A DNA stretch of 17,233 bases, taken from assembly GCA_964460305.1 (NCBI GenBank), contig CAYWRA010000058.1, positions 1 to 17,233 of the forward strand, given 5' to 3'. Shown piece by piece: positions 1-6,906 of this stretch. A program made the position numbers and the translations under genes. Positions within the stretch are counted from its first letter, which is position 1. Every line of letters starts with the position of its first letter. The DNA is from JAPLCX01 sp964460305 (GTDB taxonomy: Bacteria > Auribacterota > Tritonobacteria > UBA1439). The notes beneath the pieces are model-generated. The model saw only the letters and a program-made list of their open reading frames with translations. It was not told the origin of the DNA and ran no database searches.

Positions 1-68
1 CCCAACCCCCTCAAAATAGCGATTTCGACGGTCCAGTTGCGAAAGTCAGGCTAAAAGTCACACGTGGA

Positions 69-1256
69 TTGGTGGTCAAGCCCCTTCCAGTCAAAGACAT
101 AAGCGGCGGTAACTTCAAATACTGGTTGCCGGATGCAGCTTTGAATTACTTACACCAGATTGATCGTGATGCCAGCGGTCAGCTTCTTAGCGACGGACCT
201 GGAATTGATCCAGCTTCAAGGCATACTTACATAATAAGCTCTTTGATGGAGGAGGCGATTGCATCGAGCCAGCTTGAGGGCGCCGCGACGACGAGACCGA
301 TTGCCAAAGAGATGCTCCAATCGGGGAGAAAGCCGAAGAACAGGGCCGAGCAGATGATCCTTAATAACTATAGAACGATACTTAAAATACAAGAGTTGGC
401 GAATGAAAAATTAAGCACCGATATGCTCTTTCAACTTCATGCCTCCATCACGGAAAATACGCTTGCCGACAAGGATGCCATGGGACGGTTTCGCCGCGAT
501 GACGAACCCGTGGAAGTAATCGATGAGCGCGATGGAGAGACCCTATTTGTTCCCCCGCCGGCTAATTTGTTGCCAAGTAGGTTCCAGGAGCTTTGTGATT
601 TTGCGAATCGCGAAGACGAACAGGTATTTATCCATCCGGTCGTCAAAGCCATAGTGCTTCATTTCTGGTTGGCCTACGAGCACCCCTTTGTCGATGGGAA
701 CGGCAGGACCGCAAGGGCTATATTCTATTGGTATTTGCTGTCAAAGAATTATTGGCTGGTGAAATACCTGGCTATTTCAAGGACGATTCTTCGCACCCCG
801 TCGCAGTATAAGCAATCCTTTCTTTATTCGGAACAGGATGAAACGGATCTCACGTATTTCATCATGTTTAATCTCAGGGCCATCAGGTCGGCGATTGCAG
901 ATGCGTTGAAATATTTAAACCATCGCCAAAAAGAGATCCGCAGCTTGACGGGTATTCTCAGGAACATCCCGGATTTGAATTACAGGCAATATTCCCTGTT
1001 GCGGCATGCCATTAACCACCCGGACGCCGTATATCAGTTTAAATCTCACATGAACACGCATGACGTTTCTTATCAAACGGCCAGGACCGACATTATGGAA
1101 TTGGTAAAGCTCAAGCTGCTGGATAAGATAGGCGCCAGAAAGTCAGCGACTTTTCTGCCTTCGCGGTTGCTCTTGAAGAAGATAAAGGGCTATTCCCGTA
1201 AAATCTCTGACGCCGCTGGTAGAGAAGAAACCGGACATGAGGATAGTGTGCGATAG
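69..1256 (+). CDS. Fic family protein (probable AMP-transferase)
   Basis: Fic enzymes usually move AMP from ATP onto a hydroxyl side chain of a target protein. The complete catalytic motif HPFVDGNGRTAR is at residues 205-216, with catalytic His205. An inhibitory-helix type motif SSQLEG (form [S/T]xxxE[G/N]) lies at residues 66-71, before the Fic core, as in self-inhibited Fic proteins with an N-terminal inhibitory helix. Residues ~305-370 look like a winged-helix DNA-binding domain (RQYSLLRHAINHP, then SYQTARTDIMEL), common in this Fic subgroup. The start is uncertain: the frame begins with TTG at 69 (GTG at 72 is an alternative), no clear ribosome site precedes it, and the same frame stays open to the left window edge with no ATG, so the true start may lie outside. 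The stop overlaps the next gene's GTG by one base, suggesting translational coupling. Target unknown. Confidence 0.88.
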   Translation: MVVKPLPVKDISGGNFKYWLPDAALNYLHQIDRDASGQLLSDGPGIDPASRHTYIISSLMEEAIASSQLEGAATTRPIAKEMLQSGRKPKNRAEQMILNNYRTILKIQELANEKLSTDMLFQLHASITENTLADKDAMGRFRRDDEPVEVIDERDGETLFVPPPANLLPSRFQELCDFANREDEQVFIHPVVKAIVLHFWLAYEHPFVDGNGRTARAIFYWYLLSKNYWLVKYLAISRTILRTPSQYKQSFLYSEQDETDLTYFIMFNLRAIRSAIADALKYLNHRQKEIRSLTGILRNIPDLNYRQYSLLRHAINHPDAVYQFKSHMNTHDVSYQTARTDIMELVKLKLLDKIGARKSATFLPSRLLLKKIKGYSRKISDAAGREETGHEDSVR

Positions 1257-1591
1257 TGAAGCTATACAAGTTCCGATCGATGAAATCATTGGGTAATAGA
1301 GAGATATTTGAGAATAACCAAATATATCTTTCAAAACCCGAAGAGTTTAATGATCCTTTCGACTGTCGCCCGGTTGTAAGGACTGACTATACTGCGGATG
1401 AAATAGAGGAGTATATTCGGTACCTCATCAATAAGCGTTTGCCAGACGAAGCTATTGATGAAAAGAAGCAGAAAACACAAGAGATACGGCAAAGATTTTC
1501 AAATCCGGCAGAACTTAGACGTCTTTATTCTTGGAGAGTTAGTACATATGGTATCGGTTTTCTTCTGCCATCAATGCGCCAATACCCTTGA
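1256..1591 (+). pseudogene. DUF2971-like protein, N-terminal remnant
   Basis: The 111-residue product starts MKLYKFRSM and has NREIFENNQIYLSKPEEFNDPFDC at residues ~14-37 in pieces typical of the DUF2971 N-terminus (a 'YKYRS ... l...s.p..FNDPFD' pattern). Family members are usually about 230-320 residues, so only the first third to half is here. Near the end (YGIGFLLPS) the frame stops; a neighbouring frame reads FSSAINAPIPLM, faintly like the 'CFS...LMW' segment expected next, which suggests a frameshift followed by loss of the rest. The GTG start overlaps the Fic stop (TAGTG), so the two were probably co-translated. DUF2971 has no firmly established activity; its genes are often in accessory or defence-rich regions. 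It could instead be a genuine short protein. Confidence 0.6.
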
Positions 1592-1755
1592 TGCGCCGGA
1601 CGTCAATGGAGATGGCGAGATCGGGGTTCTGGACATAGATTGTATATTTACGGCCAATAAGCCTTGAATGCATATGGCTCATCGAGGTCGAAATGGCGGA
1701 TAAGTGATGGAATCCTACACCCATTAGGTGTGTATGAACCGGGAATGTTATCCAT
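1592..1755. other. gene-remnant spacer with EF-hand-like coding fragment
   Basis: No intact gene is visible. In the +3 frame, bases 1599-1634 read DVNGDGEIGVLD, a perfect 12-residue calcium-binding loop of the EF-hand/dockerin form DxNxDGxIxxxD. The frame ends at a stop about 12 codons later, and there is no second dockerin repeat. It may be a fragment of a secreted protein gene joined to the DUF2971 remnant, or a coincidence. A weak hairpin (ACACC/GGTGT) lies around 1716-1729. Confidence 0.35.
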
Positions 1756-1813
1756 TGTGGGGGCGTGAATTATCACGCCCGCCAAGCGGGTCGGATGAAT
1801 CCGCCCCCTACAC
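1756..1813. repeat. GC-rich composite palindromic repeat
   Basis: Two nested hairpins stand side by side: GGGCGTGA/TCACGCCC around a 4-base loop (1761-1780), and CGGAT/ATCCG around a 2-base loop near 1792-1803. The outer ends, GTGGGGGCG and CGCCCCCTAC, are also nearly complementary, so the whole block can fold into a cruciform-like structure. It has the look of a small dispersed intergenic repeat (a 'GTAGGGGCG...CGCCC' type seen in several bacterial genomes), and is less like a terminator because no T-run follows. Confidence 0.55.
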
Positions 1814-1909
1814 TACTCGTCATTTCGAGTTACGCAGAACTTGAATAGTGGGAGCTATTTGATATTATTACTTTGAACTTTTTGCTTTCGACCTTCAACC
1901 GTCTCTCGG

Positions 1910-1985
1910 GCCAGCGTAGCTCAACCGGCAGAGCGGCGCATTCGTAATGCGCAGGTTATCGGTTCAATTCCGATCGCTGGCTCCA
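1910..1985 (+). tRNA. tRNA-Thr (anticodon CGT)
   Basis: A complete cloverleaf of 76 nt: acceptor stem GCCAGCG (1910-1916) with CGCTGGC (1975-1981), D-stem GCTC/GAGC, anticodon stem GCGCA/TGCGC (1936-1952) with loop TTCGTAA and anticodon CGT at 1943-1945 (reads ACG threonine codons), five-base variable loop, and T-arm ATCGG/CCGAT with loop TTCAATT. Discriminator T at 1982 and CCA at 1983-1985 are encoded in the DNA. A 36-base exact copy of its centre (1926-1961) recurs at 4960-4995. Confidence 0.97.
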
Positions 1986-2051
1986 GTACTGCGGCAACTA
2001 CAGTTACTGGTTTTTGGTTACTGGATGAGGCAGTTACAAAAGCAGAAAGTT

Positions 2052-2079
2052 AAAAGGGAGCCGGAATGGCTCCCTTTTT
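2052..2079. terminator. bidirectional rho-independent terminator
   Basis: An 11-bp perfect stem (AAAAGGGAGCC with GGCTCCCTTTT), 5-base loop GGAAT, ends in a T-run on the plus strand and a matching T-run on the minus strand. It lies between the plus-strand tRNA-Thr and the end of minus-strand rpoN, so it is placed to stop transcription from both sides. Confidence 0.88.
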
Positions 2080-2113
2080 GCTTAATCCTTAATATTTACC
2101 GCTTAATCCTGGG

Positions 2114-3574
2114 TCAATATTTCCGGCGTTGGTTGGACGATAGGATGCCGAGCTCCTTCCGGTACTTGGTCACTGTGCGCCGCGCGAGCGTGATTCCCTT
2201 CTCCTTTAGCTTATCTATCACCTGCTGGTCGCTCAGCGGAGCCTTCGGATCTTCCCGTTCGATCATTTGCTGGATCATACTCTTGACGTTGGGGATGGCG
2301 ACGCTCCCTCCGCCATCCGACGCGATGCCGGCGGTGAAGAAATATTTCATGTCGAAGAGACCGTGGGGCGTCTGGATGTATTTGTTCGCGATCGTGCGGC
2401 TCACCGTCGATTCATGGATGCCCAGCGAATCCGCCACCTGCTGGAGCGTGAGCGGGGTGAGATGGGGAATCCCTTCATCGAAGAATTCCTGCTGCTTTTT
2501 CACGATTTCCGACGCAACGTTGTAGATTGTTTGCTGACGCTGTTTGATGTTGCGGAGCAGCCATTGCCCCCCCTTGATCTTCTCGCGGATATACGTTTTT
2601 GTGTCCCTGTCGGCATCGGGGTTGAGGGCCATCTGCCTGTAGAGATTGCTGATCCTGAGATGGGGGACGCGATCGTCATTGAGGATGACGTTGTAGCCCT
2701 CGGCGTCTTTCTCGACGAAAACGTCCGGGGTAATGTACTGGGCCTGCTCTGTGGAAAAAATCCGCCCCGGTTTGGGATCCAATGTCTCGATGATCTCGGC
2801 CGCTTTTTGGACCCGGACCGGAGAAACCCCGAGCGCCTTCGCAATCCGGCGGTATTTTCTCGCTCCCAGCTCGTCGAGGTGGTTCTCCACGATCCGGTAT
2901 TCAAGGCTGTGTTGTTTGACTAGGCGCCTGAGCTGGATGAGCAAGCACTCGCGGAGGTCCCGCGCCCCGACCCCCACGGGACTGAGCGTCTGGATGAGCG
3001 CCAGCATGCGTGCTACCTCATCCACCGCAACGCCAAGCTGCTGTGCGATGTCCTCGATGGCGCCGCGGAGATAGCCGTTGTCGTCTATATTCCCGACGAG
3101 CGCCTCGCAGATCCTCTTCTGCTCGTCGTTGAGGAGGGCGAGCCCGAGCTGGTTCAGCAGGTTCTCCTGAAGCGTTTCCGGTTTCACCACCGATGATTCG
3201 AGGAAACGCCGTTTCTCCTCGTCCTCCTCGGAATACTTGCGGTAGCTGCCGCTCTGGCGGAAATATTCCTTCCACTCGTCGTCAATCTTTAAAAGCTTGT
3301 TGAACTCCTCCTCGAATTTGAGCTCGCCGGCCTCATCCCGTGTCGAATCCTCTTCCCCCTCCGCTTCCTGCTGCGTTTCGGTGTCTTGACCCTCTTCCTG
3401 CACGTCTTCTTGCGAAAGCTCTTCTTCCAGAACGGGGTTTTGGGCCATCTCCTGCTGGATGGTTTGCTGAAGAAGCGGCAGAGGCAGGAGCAACAGCTTG
3501 ATCGCCTGTTGCATCTGAGGTGAAAGAATGAGCTTCTGTGTTTGTCGCTGAACCTGCTCGAAGCGCATTGCCAT
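2114..3574 (-). CDS. rpoN: RNA polymerase sigma-54 factor
   Basis: Sigma-54 directs RNA polymerase to -24/-12 promoters and needs an ATP-driven enhancer-binding protein to open them. The 486-residue product is of normal full length. Region I is at residues ~1-50 (QTQKLILSPQMQQAIKLL, then QNPVLEE), followed by an acidic glutamate/aspartate-rich region II (~50-110), the core-binding region (~120-300), a helix-turn-helix (TLQQVADSLGIHESTVSRTI, residues ~378-397) and the diagnostic RpoN box ARRTVTKYR at ~464-472. The start ATG at 3574 has GGAG ten bases upstream; a second ATG two codons in is also possible. The usual rpoN neighbours (lptB, hpf, ptsN) are not seen: it is flanked by a tRNA and an amidase gene, and stands alone on the minus strand. 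Its product is the natural partner of the candidate -24/-12 promoter found at 5109-5123. Confidence 0.97.
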   Translation of the reverse strand: MAMRFEQVQRQTQKLILSPQMQQAIKLLLLPLPLLQQTIQQEMAQNPVLEEELSQEDVQEEGQDTETQQEAEGEEDSTRDEAGELKFEEEFNKLLKIDDEWKEYFRQSGSYRKYSEEDEEKRRFLESSVVKPETLQENLLNQLGLALLNDEQKRICEALVGNIDDNGYLRGAIEDIAQQLGVAVDEVARMLALIQTLSPVGVGARDLRECLLIQLRRLVKQHSLEYRIVENHLDELGARKYRRIAKALGVSPVRVQKAAEIIETLDPKPGRIFSTEQAQYITPDVFVEKDAEGYNVILNDDRVPHLRISNLYRQMALNPDADRDTKTYIREKIKGGQWLLRNIKQRQQTIYNVASEIVKKQQEFFDEGIPHLTPLTLQQVADSLGIHESTVSRTIANKYIQTPHGLFDMKYFFTAGIASDGGGSVAIPNVKSMIQQMIEREDPKAPLSDQQVIDKLKEKGITLARRTVTKYRKELGILSSNQRRKY

Positions 3575-3599
3575 GGTATGGTCACTCCGACCAAAAGCT

Positions 3600-3884
3600 A
3601 CTATGTTTGAATTGGGCCGTCAACAGGATATTCCTTGTCGAAAATCCCAAATCCCAAACACCAAATCCCAATATTGAGAAATGACGAATACCCCACCTAA
3701 CAACCGGCGGACAGGTACGACCGCGCCAAGGCTCCGTCGGGCAGGCAAAGCCTAAGCGGAGAGCGCGCGTATCGGCGTGTGACGTGTGGCGTGACGGCGT
3801 GTAGCTAAATTGAAATCCTGGGCCCCAAAAGACAAATACCAAATGACAAAACTCGATAGCTGATGTGAAGATATATTCAAAAAC
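3600..3884. repeat. repeat-rich spacer between rpoN and amidase gene
   Basis: No gene is supported in these 285 bases. At 3641-3670 a CAAATCCCA-type unit is repeated with small changes, and a related AAATACCAAATGACAAA stretch occurs at 3834-3850. At 3721-3765 a GC-rich block carries a hairpin (AGGCT at 3729-3733 with AGCCT at 3749-3753). At 3774-3803 a CGTGTGG/CGTGACGG-type unit is repeated irregularly. The divergent promoters of rpoN and the amidase gene should lie here, but none stands out. Confidence 0.6.
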
Positions 3885-3959
3885 ATGTTGCAGCCTCGAT
3901 GCCGTATGCTATCCTATACCAGCCATTGGGGTTGGAGGTCTATATATTTAAGTATTCCG

Positions 3960-4652
3960 ATGCGACTTCTTAGCTTTCCTTGCCGCGGCGGTTTGCCGCT
4001 GATCCCGCTTGTCATTTTATTGCTGATATCCCCCGCAGGACTGGAATCAGCTCCGCCCCAAAAACCGTGTCAGTGGAAGTACATAGTCATTCATCACAGC
4101 GCCACCCGGAAGGGGAACGCTGCGATCATGGACCGCTACCACAGCAACCACAGGCACATGCAGAACGGCCTCGCCTACCATTTTGTGATCGACAACGGCA
4201 CATCCGGCCGTGGGGACGGGGAGATAGAAGAGGGTTATCGCTGGAGGGCTCAAATCCCCGGAGGGCATGCAAAGCAGCCGTGGCTCAACGAAACCGGTAT
4301 CGGGATATGCCTCGTCGGCAATTTTAACTGGCAGACGGTGAGCAAGAAACAGATGGATTCGCTTGTCACGCTGGTGAACAGGCTGCGCGCCACCTATGGT
4401 ATACCGCTTAGCTGCATCAAGGGCCACGGTGATTTTAATGGGGAGCACACCATGTGCCCGGGATTTCGTTTCCCCATGAAAAGATTCAAAGAGCTCCTCA
4501 CAAAGAGATATGCTCCCTCCGCTCCGAAGCCATCCATAGTGGACGGCAAGGCAAAATCGCCGGCGGCCACGCCATCCCGCTCCGTCGGACGTGGTACCGA
4601 TCCCGGTATCTTTAGGCAGTCCACCCGCGGCGCCCGCCGTTCCGTTTCCTGA
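3960..4652 (+). CDS. secreted N-acetylmuramoyl-L-alanine amidase, T7-lysozyme/PGRP type
   Basis: Predicted to cut the amide bond between N-acetylmuramic acid and L-alanine of peptidoglycan in the periplasm. From the ATG at 3960 (230 residues) the N-terminus is a good signal peptide: MRLLSFPCR, a hydrophobic core (LPLIPLVILLLI), then a small-residue region before SAPPQ. The Amidase_2 domain spans residues ~37-180. Zinc ligands of the T7-lysozyme pattern are visible: the His of YIVIHHSAT (residue 45), the His of GHGDF (156) and the Cys of MCPGF (166). The C-terminal ~50 residues are proline/serine/arginine-rich and look unstructured. An open frame extends upstream to an ATG at 3885, but this would bury the signal peptide; the GGAGG near 3933 is too far from 3960 to settle the start. 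It is a lone gene between two repeat-rich spacers, with no prophage partner visible. Confidence 0.88.
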   Translation: MRLLSFPCRGGLPLIPLVILLLISPAGLESAPPQKPCQWKYIVIHHSATRKGNAAIMDRYHSNHRHMQNGLAYHFVIDNGTSGRGDGEIEEGYRWRAQIPGGHAKQPWLNETGIGICLVGNFNWQTVSKKQMDSLVTLVNRLRATYGIPLSCIKGHGDFNGEHTMCPGFRFPMKRFKELLTKRYAPSAPKPSIVDGKAKSPAATPSRSVGRGTDPGIFRQSTRGARRSVS

Positions 4653-4679
4653 GTATTTTTCACCACGGAGACACACACC

Positions 4680-4747
4680 AAAGGGGCGCCCCTTTCCCAA
4701 GGGGATCCCTTTCCCAATGGGATCCCTTCGGGACGGGACGGGACGGG
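4680..4747. repeat. palindrome plus 17-bp and 5-bp tandem repeats
   Basis: A perfect 16-bp palindrome (AAAGGGGC/GCCCCTTT, 4680-4695) runs into two copies of a 17-bp unit (4690-4706 and 4707-4723, CCCTTTCCCAAGGGGAT and the same with one base change), then three copies of GGGAC (4730-4744) and a partial fourth. This is non-coding low-complexity sequence just after the amidase gene. Confidence 0.75.
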
Positions 4748-4786
4748 AGAGAGCACAGAGGGGTCACAGAGGAAAAGAGGCGGTTG

Positions 4787-5035
4787 TTTTACAAAGAGTA
4801 ATAAAGGAGAAGGAGAGAGTATAACCTCTTTGGATGAAACCACTCTTTCTTACCCTCTGTTTCTATACCGTTATTTCTTCCCCTTTGTCTCTCCAGATCC
4901 GTCGAGGGAGCCCTGCCGGATTGTGTGCATCTTTGTGTGCCTGTTTCTATTACAATCTGCGGCAGAGCGGCGCATTCGTAATGCGCAGGTTATCGTTCAA
5001 TGTTCTCTCTCCCTCTCTTTTACTCTTTGTGAAAA
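4787..5035. repeat. 249-bp imperfect inverted-repeat element carrying a tRNA fragment
   Basis: The left arm (4787-4819) and right arm (5005-5035) are imperfect inverted complements: both share, on opposite strands, TTTT, ACAAAGAGTAA and a GGAGAGAG end, with a few small gaps. The interior is purine/pyrimidine-skewed (repeated CTCTTT, CCTCTGT and TTTGTG words) and holds a tRNA-Thr fragment next to the right arm. No transposase is encoded. It looks like a small non-autonomous element or a large hairpin-forming repeat. Confidence 0.5.
4960..4995 (+). pseudogene. tRNA-Thr fragment (duplicate of 1926-1961)
   Basis: These 36 bases are identical to the centre of the tRNA-Thr(CGT) gene: end of D-loop, D-stem 3' strand, whole anticodon arm, variable loop and start of the T-stem. 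After one missing base the match goes on for six more (TTCAAT) and then stops. Acceptor stem, 5' D-stem and 3' end are absent, so it cannot make a tRNA. The exact identity implies a recent or conserved copy. Confidence 0.85.
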
Positions 5036-5108
5036 TGTGTTTCTCCTCGCCAACGGTGGCCCTTTCGGTGCGTGGTTAAAAAACAATGCATAAAGAAATA
5101 AAATAGAG

Positions 5109-5123
5109 TGGCACCCAAATGGC
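5109..5123 (+). promoter_or_regulatory. candidate sigma-54 (-24/-12) promoter
   Basis: TGGCAC is followed, at the exact sigma-54 spacing, by TGGC: the GG at 5110-5111 and GC at 5122-5123 are ten bases apart, as in the consensus TGGCAC-N5-TTGC, with one mismatch in the -12 box. Transcription would begin near 5135, about 40 bases before the first glycan-operon gene. A TATAAT at 5142-5147 lies downstream but lacks a convincing -35 box. No enhancer-binding-protein site was recognised. Confidence 0.5.
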
Positions 5124-5175
5124 CCAATAGGTACAATATGTTATAATCTACGTCCAGGCAAAATATTTAAGCTCG

Positions 5176-6906
5176 ATGCGGCCATTTTATATGCAGGATA
5201 CCACTCCGGGGAAAATATCTGTTCTGTTGCCCGCGCATAACGAAGGCAAGCACATCTACCGCAATTTGCTGGAGATCAAGGGGGTATTGAACCGTATCTC
5301 CCCCCGGCATGAGATTATTGTGGTGGATGATGGAAGCCATGACAACACGTTTGCCGAGATTAAAAGGGCGGCCGCAGAGATAGCGGACATCAAGTGCCTG
5401 AGCTACCCCGAGAATCAGGGGAAGGGTTGGGCGCTGAGAAGGGCCTTCCAGATCTCCTCCGGTGATAATATTTTCTTCCTCGATTCAGACCTGGACATCC
5501 ATCCCCGCCAGTTTGACACCCTCCTGCAAATCCAGGCGGAAACAAACGCTGACGTGGTCATAGGTTCAAAGCGCCATCCTCAGTCGACGTTGCATTACCC
5601 TCGTACGCGCAGGATCATAAGCGCGGTCTACTTTTTCCTGGTGAAGTTGATGTTCAAGCTTCCGCTCCGGGATACCCAGACTGGGATCAAGATCTTCAGG
5701 CGTGAGGTGCTGGAAAACGTTTTCCCACGCATGTTGATAAAGAGATACGCGTTCGATCTGGAATTGCTGGTGAACGCCCATCACCAGGGGTTTAAGATCG
5801 CCGAAGCCCCCGTGGTGGTGGACTTCAAGTGCAGGTTCGCGCATATCCCCATGGAGTCCATCTGGACCATGCTACTGGATACGCTGGCGATATACTACAG
5901 ATTAAATATCCTTGGGTACTACGACAGGCCGCTCAAGCCTAGCCTGGCCAGTCCTATGGTTTCGATAATAATAGTTTTTAAAGACCCTCGCCCCTGCCTT
6001 GAAAAATGTTTAGCTAAAATTGCAGAGCTTGATTACGACAACTACGAAGTTATTCTTTTACCGGATGGGCCGATGGAGCATGCCGGCGCCGGCATCAGGG
6101 TTATCCCAACGGGCCCCGTCGGCCCGCCGCGGAAAAGAGATATCGGCGCGCGGGAGTCCAGGGGCGATATCCTGGCCTTTATCGACGACGATGCCTATCC
6201 CCAAGCAGACTGGCTTACGAATGCGATGCGGGCGTTTAACGACGACTCGATCGCCGCAATAGGGGGGCCGGCCTCCACGCCGTCGACGGACGATTTCTGG
6301 GAACGCGCGGGAGGAAGGGTCTTGTCATGCTGGATGGTTGGCGGCGTTCATCTATATAGGTTCATACCCAAGATGATCAAAGAGGTTGATGATTATCCTA
6401 CCAGCAATTTGATAGTCAGGAAATACGATTTCGACGCCGTGGGGGGCTTCGATACTCCTTTCTGGCCCGGAGAGGATACGGTGTTGTGCGTGAAGATCAC
6501 AAAAGAGCTCGGGAAGAAGATAGTTTACGATCCCGACGTCCAGGTCTGGCATCACCGCCGTCCGCTCTTCCACGCCCACTGGCGGCAGGTGGCTAACTAT
6601 GGCGCTCATCGAGGATATTTTGTTAAAAAATTTCCACAGACGTCCCGGAGGTTCAACTACTTCCTGCCATCCCTATGGACGCTATTCCTCTTGGGCGGTT
6701 GGATCCCCCTCTTTTTTATTCCTTCCGGGTTGAAGGTATACGCGGGCATGGTCGTCCTCTATTGCTTGGCGGTGACCCTCACGAGCCTCCGGGGCGCAGC
6801 CTTCAAGATGGCGGCGGTGGTGGCTGCGGGCATAGTCAGCACGCACGTCGTATACGGCCTTAATTTCATAAAGGGCCTGTTAAAGAAAAGGCTCGCCGAG
6901 GAATGA
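5176..6906 (+). CDS. double GT2 glycosyltransferase with C-terminal membrane segments
   Basis: Two family-2 glycosyltransferase modules are fused. The first (residues ~13-245) resembles dolichyl/polyprenyl-phosphate sugar synthases: VSVLLPAHNE-type start, DDG at 51-53, metal-binding DSD at 103-105, and the characteristic DTQTGIKIFRREV at 166-178. The second (residues ~261-480) has its own SIIIVFKD start, DDD at 337-339 and GED at 432-434, resembling inverting GT2 enzymes that build exopolysaccharides. Residues ~496-565 are hydrophobic with about three membrane helices, then a KKRLAEE tail. So one membrane-anchored protein may both charge a lipid carrier and add a sugar. It is first in the operon; the ATG at 5176 has no clear ribosome site and an ATG at 5191 is an alternative. 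The stop overlaps the next start by ATGA. Sugar donors cannot be told from sequence. Confidence 0.88.
   Translation: MRPFYMQDTTPGKISVLLPAHNEGKHIYRNLLEIKGVLNRISPRHEIIVVDDGSHDNTFAEIKRAAAEIADIKCLSYPENQGKGWALRRAFQISSGDNIFFLDSDLDIHPRQFDTLLQIQAETNADVVIGSKRHPQSTLHYPRTRRIISAVYFFLVKLMFKLPLRDTQTGIKIFRREVLENVFPRMLIKRYAFDLELLVNAHHQGFKIAEAPVVVDFKCRFAHIPMESIWTMLLDTLAIYYRLNILGYYDRPLKPSLASPMVSIIIVFKDPRPCLEKCLAKIAELDYDNYEVILLPDGPMEHAGAGIRVIPTGPVGPPRKRDIGARESRGDILAFIDDDAYPQADWLTNAMRAFNDDSIAAIGGPASTPSTDDFWERAGGRVLSCWMVGGVHLYRFIPKMIKEVDDYPTSNLIVRKYDFDAVGGFDTPFWPGEDTVLCVKITKELGKKIVYDPDVQVWHHRRPLFHAHWRQVANYGAHRGYFVKKFPQTSRRFNYFLPSLWTLFLLGGWIPLFFIPSGLKVYAGMVVLYCLAVTLTSLRGAAFKMAAVVAAGIVSTHVVYGLNFIKGLLKKRLAEE

Noticed and set aside
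1947..2923. Plus-strand open frames opposite rpoN
   Set aside because: They overlap the well-supported rpoN gene on the other strand and the first even starts inside the tRNA; no family resemblance.
3582..3842. Minus-strand 86-codon open frame upstream of rpoN
   Set aside because: Its translation (FSILGFGVWDLGF and similar) is just the AAATCCCA-type repeat read as protein.
4047..4843. Minus-strand frames opposite the amidase gene
   Set aside because: Shadows of a gene with clear signal peptide and zinc ligands on the plus strand.
4591..5093. Short plus-strand frames after the amidase gene
   Set aside because: They translate repeats and the inverted-repeat element, have low-complexity products and no clear ribosome sites.
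5142..5147. TATAAT as a sigma-70 -10 box for the operon
   Set aside because: No acceptable -35 hexamer at 16-18 bases upstream; kept only as a weak alternative to the -24/-12 site.
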